A stretch of DNA of 64,000 nucleotides from Burkholderiales bacterium (GTDB lineage: Bacteria > Pseudomonadota > Gammaproteobacteria > Burkholderiales > Burkholderiaceae_C), in NCBI GenBank assembly GCA_016191525.1, contig JACPOK010000020.1:1-64000 (forward strand), read 5' to 3'. Of the stretch, positions 23,982 to 30,800 are shown piece after piece. Position 1 is the first letter of the stretch, and the number at the start of each line of letters is the position of its first letter. Below the pieces are notes generated by a model. It saw only the letters and a list, made by a program, of their open reading frames with translations, ran no database searches and was not told where the DNA came from. The translations under genes were made by a program, and so were the position numbers.

Positions 23982-24371
23982 ATGGAAATCACTGAATTCG
24001 GAAAGCAACTGCGAAAACTGCGATTAGATCTCGGCATTACCTTGGCCGAGATGGCATCACGCATTGGTGTTTCATCGGGGATGCTGTCATCGGTGGAGAC
24101 TGGACGAAAGCCAGCCCCGGGGGATCTGGTGGATCGACTCGCGAGCGCTTACGACGCCGTCGCTATTGATCGGGATGGCTTTATGTCATTGGCGATGCGC
24201 ACCAAGAATGAGGTGAAGGTCAGATTGGACGAACGTCCCAATGCCAACGAATTGGCCGTGACATTTGCCCAGCGATTTGACTCTCTCTCAGACGAGAAGA
24301 TAGACGCGCTGATGGCGGTCTTCAAACAAGACGATGTCCTAATGGGTACAAAAAAACCGCGCAAGCGCTAA
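23982..24371 (+). CDS. XRE-family transcriptional regulator
   Basis: 129 residues. The N-terminal helix-turn-helix (FGKQLRKLRLDLGITLAEMA, then SSGMLSSVETGRKPAPGDLV) is followed by a C-terminal region of unknown fold (DSLSDEKIDALMAVFKQDD) and a basic end TKKPRKR. It resembles phage- and island-type repressors. It follows a good promoter with an overlapping inverted repeat, so autoregulation is likely. Its start codon is itself inside a GCGCATATGG sequence, like the repeats at 22.4 kb. It is transcribed toward the small ORFs and the Ntn-hydrolase and may control them. Confidence 0.85.
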   Translation: MEITEFGKQLRKLRLDLGITLAEMASRIGVSSGMLSSVETGRKPAPGDLVDRLASAYDAVAIDRDGFMSLAMRTKNEVKVRLDERPNANELAVTFAQRFDSLSDEKIDALMAVFKQDDVLMGTKKPRKR

Positions 24372-24511
24372 CTTGGCGGTTCTTTGAAGAGGCGAATGAG
24401 AGTCTGCCTTTTTAACCTCTTGCGAACGTCATGGGGATGACGGGACTCAGTTTAGATGCTGAACGCGCAATTGGCAAGCCAAAACTCTCTTACTTCTAAA
24501 GGAGGTAGACC

Positions 24512-24628
24512 ATGTCTGCATCTCACCGGAAGAGCGTTCAAGTATCTGCGTATACGCGGACCCGTCGTGGTCGGCTCGAGTACGTGTGCGCCCATCTCCG
24601 CTCGGCACCGGGCCAAGCGCAGTACTAA
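24512..24628 (+). CDS. 38-aa small protein with strong ribosome binding site
   Basis: MSASHRKSVQVSAYTRTRRG begins this very basic 38-residue peptide, which ends in RSAPGQAQY. It is preceded by AAAGGAGGT, a near-perfect Shine-Dalgarno, 7 nt before the ATG. The core pattern VxxYTRxRxGxxEYVxxHxRS resembles short proteins I associate with mobile elements, but I cannot name a family. The overlapping minus-strand open frame lacks a comparable ribosome binding site. It is probably translated; its role is unknown. Confidence 0.6.
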   Translation: MSASHRKSVQVSAYTRTRRGRLEYVCAHLRSAPGQAQY

Positions 24629-24689
24629 GTGATGGCTCGTTAGACGTGTGACACGCCAAGTGCGGACAACCAAACTTGGCCTCTGGGGC

Positions 24690-24717
24690 GCCCGCAGCAT
24701 GGAAGCGTGCTGCGGGC
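24690..24717 (+). terminator. Hairpin after the 38-aa ORF
   Basis: Perfect 10-bp stem GCCCGCAGCA / TGCTGCGGGC with an 8-nt loop, followed by TTGGCTTTAAT. The T-rich tail is interrupted, so termination may be partial. Confidence 0.6.
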
Positions 24718-24742
24718 TTGGCTTTAATACTAGGAGTTCTTC

Positions 24743-24826
24743 ATGTACAAGCAAACCTCCAGGGATGGCATTTACTCTAGTGAGAAAAGGGTGATCCGCA
24801 TCGAGCGGATCAGACTCTGGCTGTAG
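24743..24826 (+). CDS. Candidate 27-aa ORF or structured leader
   Basis: ATG 24743 is preceded by TAGGAG at good spacing and encodes MYKQTSRDGIYSSEKRVIRI plus seven residues. The 3' half contains a perfect 8-bp inverted repeat (TGATCCGC-N5-GCGGATCA, 24792-24812), so the segment could instead be a leader RNA structure for the downstream hydrolase gene. No family is recognised. Only the ribosome binding site and the short open frame support coding. Confidence 0.35.
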   Translation: MYKQTSRDGIYSSEKRVIRIERIRLWL

Positions 24827-24972
24827 CCACATGACGCTCTGGCCGCTAATCAACGGACCCTATGGCCTCGGGAAAGTACCCGGATTCGCGTCGTTTGCTC
24901 TGTATGTTACTGTTGCAGAAAGACACATACGGGCGCGTCTGAGTGACGACGACTGCAGCAAGAGGGGGCCAG

Positions 24973-26232
24973 ATGACAGCAGAAGTATTGATCATGAATA
25001 AAGGCGGAGTGGCTTTGGCCGCAGACAGCGCCGTTACCATCGGATCGTCCAAAGTCTACAACTCAGCGAACAAGTTGTTCGCACTTTCCAAGTTGCACCC
25101 CGTAGGAGTGATGATCTATGGAAACGCGGAACTAATGGGCCTTCCTTGGGAAACGCTGATTAAGGAATATCGCCAGTCCGTGCTGGGCGCGAAGTCCTTT
25201 CCGACGCTTCAGGAATACGCCACCGACTTTGTTCAGTTTTTGAAGAGCACCGCTTTTATTCTTCCAGAGTACGAGGCCACCTATTTGCGAGATCTGTTTA
25301 GATTTCAGATTCAAAAGGTGAAGGAGGGTATGGTCTCCGCGTTGCAGGCACTCGTCAAAACGCAGGGCGCGTTCACCGCCGCTGAGGCGTCCACTGCGTT
25401 GGAAAACGCTATTAGCGCTCGTCTATCCACAATTGCGAAACAGCCTTTCTTGAAAGGTGGAAGCCAGACCAAAGCGACTGGAGTGGTCGCCAAAAACAAG
25501 ACCATCTTCGACGACGCTTTGAAAACCGTTCTAGAGAAGGTGCCGATAACGGGCACTCAAAAGACGGCCCTCAAGAAGCTTTGCGGAATGAGCCTATACA
25601 AAAAGGCTTTCTTCGGCTCCTCTGGTGTGGTGATTGCAGGGTTTGGCGACAACCAAATCCTTCCAGAGTTTGTTTCTCTGCAAATCGAAGGAAGGGTCGA
25701 CGGGTTCTTCAAGCACTGGACTGTACAAGTCGGTGCTGTCACACCTACTAGCAGCGCTTGGATAGTCCCGTTTGCCCAGCAAGAGATGGTCTCAACATTC
25801 ATGAACGGCCGACATCCAGAGATGGACCAGGTCATATTCGGTACGTTGGGAAATATATTTGAAGGCCTTCCAGCCATTCTGATCCCGACCGCAACCGCTC
25901 AAAAGAAGACCGCTTTAAAGGCCAAACTTGGCACACTTCTTACGGATTTCAAAACTCAAATTGACCAGTATGCGAAGCAGAATTTCGTGATGAAAATCTT
26001 GAACTCAGTACAAGCTCTTCCAAAAGACGAATTAGCCAGCATGGCTGAAGCGCTCGTCAACCTAACTTCTTTCAAAAGGAGAGTTACTCTTGATACAGAA
26101 ACTGTAGGCGGGCCTATCGACGTTGCAGTAATCTCAAAGGGAGATGGGTTTGTTTGGATTCAGCGAAAACACTACTTTGAACCGAAGCTCAATCAAATGT
26201 ATTTGACCAACTATCAGCGAGGGCTAGCATGA
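24973..26232 (+). CDS. Proteasome beta-like Ntn-hydrolase (novel, element-borne)
   Basis: 419 residues from ATG 24973 (ribosome binding site GAGGGGG). After Met removal the protein starts Thr1-Ala-Glu, with Asp17 in VALAADSAVT and Lys33 in NSANKLFAL: the same numbering as the catalytic Thr1, Asp17, Lys33 of 20S proteasome beta subunits and HslV, without gaps. VGVMIYGNAELMG matches the strand and glycine region around residue 47. A helical insertion of roughly 150 residues follows, then VVIAGFGDNQILPEFVSLQIEG, like a later proteasome strand pair. It is about twice the usual length and has no ATPase neighbour. GTG 24943 would add ten residues and bury Thr1. Function is unknown; threonine-type peptidase or amidase activity is inferred. 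Confidence 0.72.
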   Translation: MTAEVLIMNKGGVALAADSAVTIGSSKVYNSANKLFALSKLHPVGVMIYGNAELMGLPWETLIKEYRQSVLGAKSFPTLQEYATDFVQFLKSTAFILPEYEATYLRDLFRFQIQKVKEGMVSALQALVKTQGAFTAAEASTALENAISARLSTIAKQPFLKGGSQTKATGVVAKNKTIFDDALKTVLEKVPITGTQKTALKKLCGMSLYKKAFFGSSGVVIAGFGDNQILPEFVSLQIEGRVDGFFKHWTVQVGAVTPTSSAWIVPFAQQEMVSTFMNGRHPEMDQVIFGTLGNIFEGLPAILIPTATAQKKTALKAKLGTLLTDFKTQIDQYAKQNFVMKILNSVQALPKDELASMAEALVNLTSFKRRVTLDTETVGGPIDVAVISKGDGFVWIQRKHYFEPKLNQMYLTNYQRGLA

Positions 26233-26417
26233 CTGCAAAAAAGCAATCGACAGATACCGGGACCAAATTCACATACGCCTTGTGGGAACAGACCTACCTT
26301 CCCGAGACTGCGAGTGTTTCTGAAAAGAAACCTAGCGTAGAGCGGACTGAGGCGTTTACTCAACGGTTCTTGCAGCACGCGGCAACAGCGCTCGCTCGTA
26401 GTTCGGCGAAGAAATAG
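26229..26417 (+). CDS. 62-aa protein translationally coupled to the Ntn-hydrolase
   Basis: 62 residues, rich in Thr, Ser and Lys, with no transmembrane segment. A short aromatic stretch (FTYALWEQTYLPETAS) and a helical C-terminus (TEAFTQRFLQHAATALARSS) are visible. Its ATG overlaps the stop of the hydrolase gene (ATGA), with GAGGG upstream, so the two products are made together. It may be a partner, inhibitor or substrate tag of the hydrolase; that is inference from coupling. No family is recognised. Confidence 0.65.
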   Translation: MTAKKQSTDTGTKFTYALWEQTYLPETASVSEKKPSVERTEAFTQRFLQHAATALARSSAKK

Positions 26418-26629
26418 GAATCATTCTCATTCGCTTGTGGCTTTTTTGTGCTGTGTAGGTAATCGCCAGTTCGATTGCTGAGTGGACGTTAATTCGGGCG
26501 TCAAACTCAGTGACACTGAAGCGTTCAATGGGCGTCGAGTCTATTCGTCTGGTACACCGCGTTGGTACACTCGAATCTGGCGATTTCCAAAAATACTGAT
26601 ACTAATCAGAGGCGAGCAGCACGGCCTAT
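26418..26629. other. Right end of the element, non-coding
   Basis: 212 bp without a credible gene between the 62-aa ORF and attR. It contains paired GGTACA motifs at 26551 and 26564 matching those near the left end, probable integrase arm sites. A lower-GC stretch (AAAAATACTGATACTAATCA) lies close to the core. Confidence 0.5.
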
Positions 26630-26664
26630 CGTGTCGGTGGTTCGATTCCGCCCCAGGCCACCAG
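26630..26664 (+). repeat. attR, 35-bp attachment repeat
   Basis: An exact copy of 19827-19861 and thus a remnant of the tRNA-Phe 3' end without the 5' half. It marks the right boundary of the element. Chromosomal sequence resumes at AATTGGAAGCCC. Confidence 0.93.
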
Positions 26665-26670
26665 AATTGG

Positions 26671-26703
26671 AAGCCCTTGATCAGAAATGGTCAGGGGCTT
26701 TTT
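26671..26703 (+). terminator. Original chromosomal tRNA-Phe terminator
   Basis: 10-bp stem AAGCCCTTGA / TCAGGGGCTT (one G-T pair), 10-nt loop, then TTT. It lies past attR and would have terminated tRNA-Phe before integration. It resembles the terminator at 19868 but is not identical. Confidence 0.8.
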
Positions 26704-26724
26704 GCTTTCTTCAGCGGCCCAACG

Positions 26725-27312
26725 TCACGGCCTGCCCCACCGCACCACAAACGTGCTGGCCCCCTTGCCCCGCCCGCCCGCCATTCTCTGCAGCACCTCG
26801 GGTCCGGTCAGGCCGGCGGGCAGTGCGCCCGGCTCGTAGTCGCTGGCAATCGCGGTGAAGGTGTAGTGGTGCCAGCCGGTGTTCGGGCCGGCACAGGGAC
26901 CCATGTAGTGGGCCAGGTCCTGGGTGCTTTTACCGCCGGTGAACTTGGGCGAGGCCTTATTGACCTCGTTCTCGGCAAAGCCGCCCAGCCTGGGGTCGAT
27001 GCCGTAGGCCACCCAGTGGTACACGCCGCTGCCGCCGCGCCCTTCCGGGTCGAACATCACGATGGCGATGCTCTTGGTGCCGGCCGGCACGTTCTTCCAC
27101 GCGAGCGGCGGCGACACGTTCTGGCCCACGCAATTGGGGTTCGCGGCGATGTTGCCCGCGTGCCGGGTCTCCAGCGGGCTGTTGTCCGGGAACTGGGGCG
27201 ACCAGAACGTGAAGGCGTTTTCGTGCACGGGAATGTTGCCGGTGGAGGCGCATGCGGCCAGCGCCAGGGCAGCCAGGGGCGCCAGCCGGCGCAGCGAAGT
27301 GGTCAGGGTCAT
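26725..27312 (-). CDS. YbhB/YbcL-type PEBP family lipoprotein
   Basis: 195 residues from ATG 27312. A signal peptide with lipobox LALAAC precedes a phosphatidylethanolamine-binding-protein fold: NVSPPLAWKNVPAGTKSIAIV, VMFDPEGRGGSGVYHWVAYG, and YMGPCAGPNTGWHHYTF, the last matching the GPxPPxGxHRYxF motif of the family. Bacterial members are of uncertain function, possibly ligand-binding or protease-inhibitory. A longer open frame upstream lacks the lipoprotein start and is not preferred. It is the first chromosomal gene after attR. Confidence 0.85.
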   Translation of the reverse strand: MTLTTSLRRLAPLAALALAACASTGNIPVHENAFTFWSPQFPDNSPLETRHAGNIAANPNCVGQNVSPPLAWKNVPAGTKSIAIVMFDPEGRGGSGVYHWVAYGIDPRLGGFAENEVNKASPKFTGGKSTQDLAHYMGPCAGPNTGWHHYTFTAIASDYEPGALPAGLTGPEVLQRMAGGRGKGASTFVVRWGRP

Positions 27313-27410
27313 GGTGTTGTCTCTTTCGCGTTTGTTGTCATCCGGGAACGCGAAGATGTTACACAGGTCCTCGTCCGACGACGCAGGAACTCGAAAAGCC
27401 GCGATAGGCG

Positions 27411-27743
27411 TCAGGGACGCCGGAGAAAGCCTACCAGTGGGCGGCGCGCCGGCGGCGGCACATACTGCGGCGCCTCGCCCGGCTGCACGGTTTCGATCAG
27501 GCCCTGGTCCAGCAGTGACCGCAACGACTCTTCGAGTGAGTTCCTCGGCATGAACTGCAGCAGCTGCTCGAACCATGCTCCCGAGCCGCACAACACCATC
27601 ACATCATGCAGGTAGCGCGAGAGCGTGTCGCCGCTCAGTGTGTCGGGTCTGCCCGTATCCACGCAGGCGCGGCCTCGCGGCGTGAGGCGGTAGCAGCGCG
27701 TGGCGGGGCGCGCCGCCGCAGCGTGCGCATTGATCCAGTCCAT
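27411..27743 (-). CDS. Hypothetical protein, possible winged-helix/anti-activator
   Basis: 110 residues from ATG 27743 with ribosome binding site AAGGAG. YRLTPRGRACVDTGRPDTLS resembles the wing region of a small DNA-binding domain. It is followed by FEQLLQFMPRNSLEESLRSL and LDQGLIETV, a helix-turn-helix-like arrangement, and a Pro/Arg-rich tail. I cannot name the family. The 5' region carries two TTGAC-N4-GTCAA boxes, so expression may be oxygen- or redox-controlled. Confidence 0.6.
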   Translation of the reverse strand: MDWINAHAAAARPATRCYRLTPRGRACVDTGRPDTLSGDTLSRYLHDVMVLCGSGAWFEQLLQFMPRNSLEESLRSLLDQGLIETVQPGEAPQYVPPPARRPLVGFLRRP

Positions 27744-27803
27744 CTCATGTCTCCTTCACCGGTAACCTTCTGCAGATGGTGAACCGGGCCTGGCGCAGCG
27801 ATC

Positions 27804-27858
27804 TTGACTGCGGTCAAGAACAGGCCGCAACTGACACGGCCTCCTTGACCGCGGTCAA
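27804..27858. promoter_or_regulatory. Two FNR/CRP-superfamily-like boxes
   Basis: TTGAC-TGCG-GTCAA at 27804-27817 and TTGAC-CGCG-GTCAA at 27845-27858 are perfect palindromic halves with centres 41 bp apart, about four helical turns. They lie between divergent short genes. The FNR/ANR consensus is TTGAT-N4-ATCAA; this variant is typical of FNR-family paralogues. The regulator is not identified. Confidence 0.65.
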
Positions 27859-27980
27859 GAACCACTGATGAACTTACAGAAATCCGGCCGCGCCGGAGCC
27901 TCGCCGTCCCGCTGCCGGGCTGACATTCCCGGCAACACTTTGTGCCGGACTGTTGCAGTGCTGTGCAGCACCATCAGGCT

Positions 27981-28247
27981 GTGCACTCACTCAACAAGAC
28001 CAAGCTCGAGCGCGCGGCGGGCGACGTGCGGCGCCTGCAAGCCGCACTGGATGCCCGCTGCGAAGCCGCGCCCGACAATGCGCTTGAGCTGGAAATGATC
28101 GCAGGCGACCTGCGGCGGGCGACGCTGGCCTGGCGGCGGCTGATGCAGGAGGTGCTGGCGCCACGCGAGATCGCGCCGCTGCCCGTGCCGCTTTCCATGC
28201 CCGCGCGCAACCCGCTGGAATTGCCGGCGTTTGCAGGCTTCGGCTGA
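27981..28247 (+). CDS. Hypothetical coiled-coil-like protein
   Basis: 88 residues from GTG 27981; an in-frame ATG at 27942 would add 13 Cys/His-rich residues. LERAAGDVRRLQAALDARCE and LELEMIAGDLRRATLAWRRL form heptad-like helices, followed by a Pro-rich end. Family unknown. It lies downstream of the two FNR-type boxes. Competing frames overlap, so coding is likely but not certain. Confidence 0.45.
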   Translation: MHSLNKTKLERAAGDVRRLQAALDARCEAAPDNALELEMIAGDLRRATLAWRRLMQEVLAPREIAPLPVPLSMPARNPLELPAFAGFG

Positions 28248-28320
28248 CAGGCGCACGGCACCTTCGCTGAACGACGCCCGCAGTGCTCAGCGCCACGATG
28301 GCTTCATCAGGAGGTGTGCC

Positions 28321-28551
28321 ATGTGCCCCATAGATCCCTCTCCCCACGGCGGCGAAATCCTGCACGAGCTGCCCGAGCGGAAATTTCCCGAACCCAAGAC
28401 CACGCCCGTACACGGCGAAGGCGCGCCCGACATCGCCCACCGCCCGGCCCTGCCGGACCATCCCGAGCAGATGGCGGTGGACATTGAGGACGAAGAGGAC
28501 GACCCGGTGATTGATTCCGGGCCCGGAATTGCCGACGGTTTTAAGGGGTAA
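28321..28551 (+). CDS. Small acidic hypothetical protein
   Basis: 76 residues from ATG 28321 with a strong AGGAGG 7 nt upstream. Composition is Pro-, Glu- and Asp-rich (MAVDIEDEEDDPVIDSGPGI near the end) with no hydrophobic core, so it is probably intrinsically disordered. I recognise no domain. The excellent ribosome binding site favours real expression. Confidence 0.55.
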   Translation: MCPIDPSPHGGEILHELPERKFPEPKTTPVHGEGAPDIAHRPALPDHPEQMAVDIEDEEDDPVIDSGPGIADGFKG

Positions 28552-28586
28552 ATCGGCCCGGAACGCGCACCAGCTGTGCGTGAGCC

Positions 28587-28613
28587 GCTATTGAAAAGAT
28601 AGCGCCTCGACTT
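28587..28613 (+). repeat. Copy c of the 27-bp repeat
   Basis: GCTATTGAAAAGATAGC followed by a divergent GC-rich tail. It is intergenic, upstream of the cyclase gene. It is the least conserved copy in its 3' half. Confidence 0.5.
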
Positions 28614-28687
28614 CCCGCGCCCCGCCCCTTATCATCGGCAGGCAAACCTCGCTGTTTGCACGCCAACGAAAAACGAGGGGCTGTGCG

Positions 28688-30781
28688 ATGACACTTTTCC
28701 GCTTTGGCGCCGTCCGGTTGCGCCCCAGCATCGTCATGCTGTTCATCATGATGGTGCTGCCGGTGTTCGCGGCCGCCATCTGGGTCGGCTATGCGTCCAA
28801 CGACAAGATGGCCCGCGACACCGCAGAAAAGACGGTGGAACGCGCCCGGCTGGAAACCATCAGCCAGACCGAGGCCCTCCTCAACCCCATCGCCTCCCTG
28901 GTCCGCGTGGCCTCCCGTGTGGCGGCCGAGCAGCCCGACTTCTACCGCAGCGACCGGTCCATACCGGCCATGCTGGAGGTGCTGGACCACAGCGCCAACA
29001 TAAGCAGCTTCTATGTCGGCTTTGCCGACGGCTCCTACCGCATGGCGCTGCGCGTGCCCAAGGGCCTGCGCATCCAGAACAACGCGCCGCCGGAAGGCAC
29101 GCAGTTCTCCACCCGCTGGCTGGACCGGCGCAGCGTCGCCAAGCCGGTGGACCAGTACAGCTTCCTGGGTGCGAAGAAGGAACCTATCGGCCAGTTCAGC
29201 GCGGCGGCCCAGTACGATCCGCGCGTGCGGCCCTGGTTCAAGGACGCGGTGGAGCGGCAGGGCCTGGTCATCTCCAACCCCTACATCTACGCCACCACCG
29301 GCCTGCCGGGCATCACGGTGGCCATGCCGTTTTACTCCGGCGGCCAGCTGGCGGGCGTGCTGGCCATCGACATCCTGCTGGACAGCCTGTCGCAATACCT
29401 GAAGAACCGGCCCGTCAGCCCGCATTCGATCTCGCTGATCGTGGACAACGACGGCCTGATCGTGGTGCACCCGGACACCAAGCAGGCGCTCAAGCGCGAA
29501 GCCAGCGGCTCGCTCACCCGCGTGCGGCTGACCGAGCTGGAAGACCCGCTGCCGGCGCTGGCCTTCGCCATGCGCAACGAGAAAAAAAAGAACCAGTTCA
29601 CCTTCACCCACCGGGGCGAGGAATACGTGGCCATGTTCTCGCCCATCCCGTCCGAATTCGGCAAGGCCTGGGAGGTGGTGATCCTGGCGCCGCTGGAAGA
29701 CTTCGTGGGCGAGTGGAAGGCCAACAACCAGAAGCTGCTGGTGTTCGGCCTGGGCGCCATCCTGCTGCAGGTGTTCCTGATCTACGCGCTGTCGCGCCGC
29801 ATCGCCATGCCGCTGGAGCAGCTGGAAGAGCAGGTGGCCGAGGTGCAGAACTTCACCGTCAAGAGCACCAGCGAGCCGATCCGCTCGCCCATCCGCGAGA
29901 TCGCCTCTCTGGCCACGGCGGTGGCCACCCTGCAGGGCGCGATCGGCGCGTTCTCGGCCTTTGTCCCGCGCGACCTGGTGCGCCAGCTGATCGGCTCGGG
30001 CAAGCCGCTGGAATTGGGCGGGCGCAGCAAGTTCCTCACCGTGATGTTCACCGACCTGGAGTCGTTCTCCACCTGGGCCGAGGCCACGCCCGCGCAGGAC
30101 CTGCTGGTGCGGGTGTCGGCCTATTTCGAGATCGTCACCCGCGCCGTCAACCAGGAATCGGGCACGCTGGACAAGTTCATCGGCGACGGCGTCATGGCCT
30201 TCTGGGGCGCGCCCGCGCAGCTGGACGACCACGCGTTTCTTTCATGCGTGGCGGCGCTGCGCATCCAGCAGGGCATGGCGGAGCTGAACGCGCAGTGGGC
30301 GAAGGAGGGGCTGGCCCCGCTGCACGTGCGCGTGGGCATCCACAGCGACCAGGTGCTGGTCGGCAACATCGGCTCGCTGGAGCGCATGAGCTACACGGTG
30401 ATGGGCGACGGCGTGAACCTGGCGGCCCGGCTGGAAGGCACCAACAAGGAATTCGGCACCCGCATCTGCATCAGCCACGCGGTGTACCGCGAGGCCGGCG
30501 AGCGGCTCTGGCTGCGCCGCATCGGCGTGGTCACCGTCAAGGGTCGGCGTGCCGACCTGCAGGTGTATGAGCTGCTGGGCATCAAGGGCGGCGACCCGGC
30601 GCTGGAAGCCTCGCCCGAGATCGTGCTGCTGTGCGAGATGACCAATGCGGCTTTCGATGCCTACGAGCGCGGCGACCTGGAAGAGGCAGGCGAGCTGTTC
30701 GGCGCCGCCGTGGCCCGGTTCCCGCAGGACCGGCTGGTGCGGCTGATGGCGGAACGCTGCCGCGCGCCGGTCACTGCCTGA
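28688..30781 (+). CDS. Membrane sensor adenylate/guanylate cyclase (Cache-HAMP-class III cyclase)
   Basis: 697 residues. The first transmembrane helix spans about residues 13-35. A periplasmic double Cache-type sensor domain (about 40-345) includes YDPRVRPWFKDAVERQGLVI and TTGLPGITVAMPFYSGG. A second helix (about 353-375), a HAMP linker and then the cyclase domain follow: LTVMFTDLESFSTWAE with the metal-binding Asp, DKFIGDGVMAFWGAP, and HVRVGIHSDQVLVGNIGS with SYTVMGDGVNLAARLEG. It converts ATP or GTP to a cyclic nucleotide in response to an extracellular ligand. It is convergent with gspE. Confidence 0.92.
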   Translation: MTLFRFGAVRLRPSIVMLFIMMVLPVFAAAIWVGYASNDKMARDTAEKTVERARLETISQTEALLNPIASLVRVASRVAAEQPDFYRSDRSIPAMLEVLDHSANISSFYVGFADGSYRMALRVPKGLRIQNNAPPEGTQFSTRWLDRRSVAKPVDQYSFLGAKKEPIGQFSAAAQYDPRVRPWFKDAVERQGLVISNPYIYATTGLPGITVAMPFYSGGQLAGVLAIDILLDSLSQYLKNRPVSPHSISLIVDNDGLIVVHPDTKQALKREASGSLTRVRLTELEDPLPALAFAMRNEKKKNQFTFTHRGEEYVAMFSPIPSEFGKAWEVVILAPLEDFVGEWKANNQKLLVFGLGAILLQVFLIYALSRRIAMPLEQLEEQVAEVQNFTVKSTSEPIRSPIREIASLATAVATLQGAIGAFSAFVPRDLVRQLIGSGKPLELGGRSKFLTVMFTDLESFSTWAEATPAQDLLVRVSAYFEIVTRAVNQESGTLDKFIGDGVMAFWGAPAQLDDHAFLSCVAALRIQQGMAELNAQWAKEGLAPLHVRVGIHSDQVLVGNIGSLERMSYTVMGDGVNLAARLEGTNKEFGTRICISHAVYREAGERLWLRRIGVVTVKGRRADLQVYELLGIKGGDPALEASPEIVLLCEMTNAAFDAYERGDLEEAGELFGAAVARFPQDRLVRLMAERCRAPVTA

Positions 30782-30800
30782 AGCCGCCGGGCCGCGCGGC

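Larger units (their letters stand above)
19827..26664. mobile_element. 6.8-kb integrated genomic element at tRNA-Phe
   Basis: Bounded by identical 35-bp direct repeats that contain the 3' end of tRNA-Phe, with a tyrosine integrase adjacent to the tRNA. The interior has lower GC and more varied codon use than the flanks. Genes in order are integrase, XRE regulator (minus), small membrane protein, a gene-poor repeat-rich segment, serine resolvase (minus) with res site, second XRE regulator, two short ORFs, a proteasome-like Ntn-hydrolase and a 62-aa coupled protein. No conjugation, phage structural or transposase gene is present, so it is a small island or a mobilisable satellite. Confidence 0.9.

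Noticed and set aside
24452..24853. 133-residue minus-strand open frame in the element
   Set aside because: It has no good ribosome binding site and overlaps two plus-strand short ORFs with strong ones, plus two hairpins.
24943..24972. GTG 24943 as the hydrolase start
   Set aside because: It would place ten residues before Thr1 and lacks a ribosome binding site. ATG 24973 has GAGGGGG and gives the catalytic register directly, though a cleaved propeptide cannot be fully excluded.
24831..25001. 56-residue open frame just before the Ntn-hydrolase
   Set aside because: It has no Shine-Dalgarno and its 3' end overlaps the hydrolase start in another frame. Coding cannot be supported.
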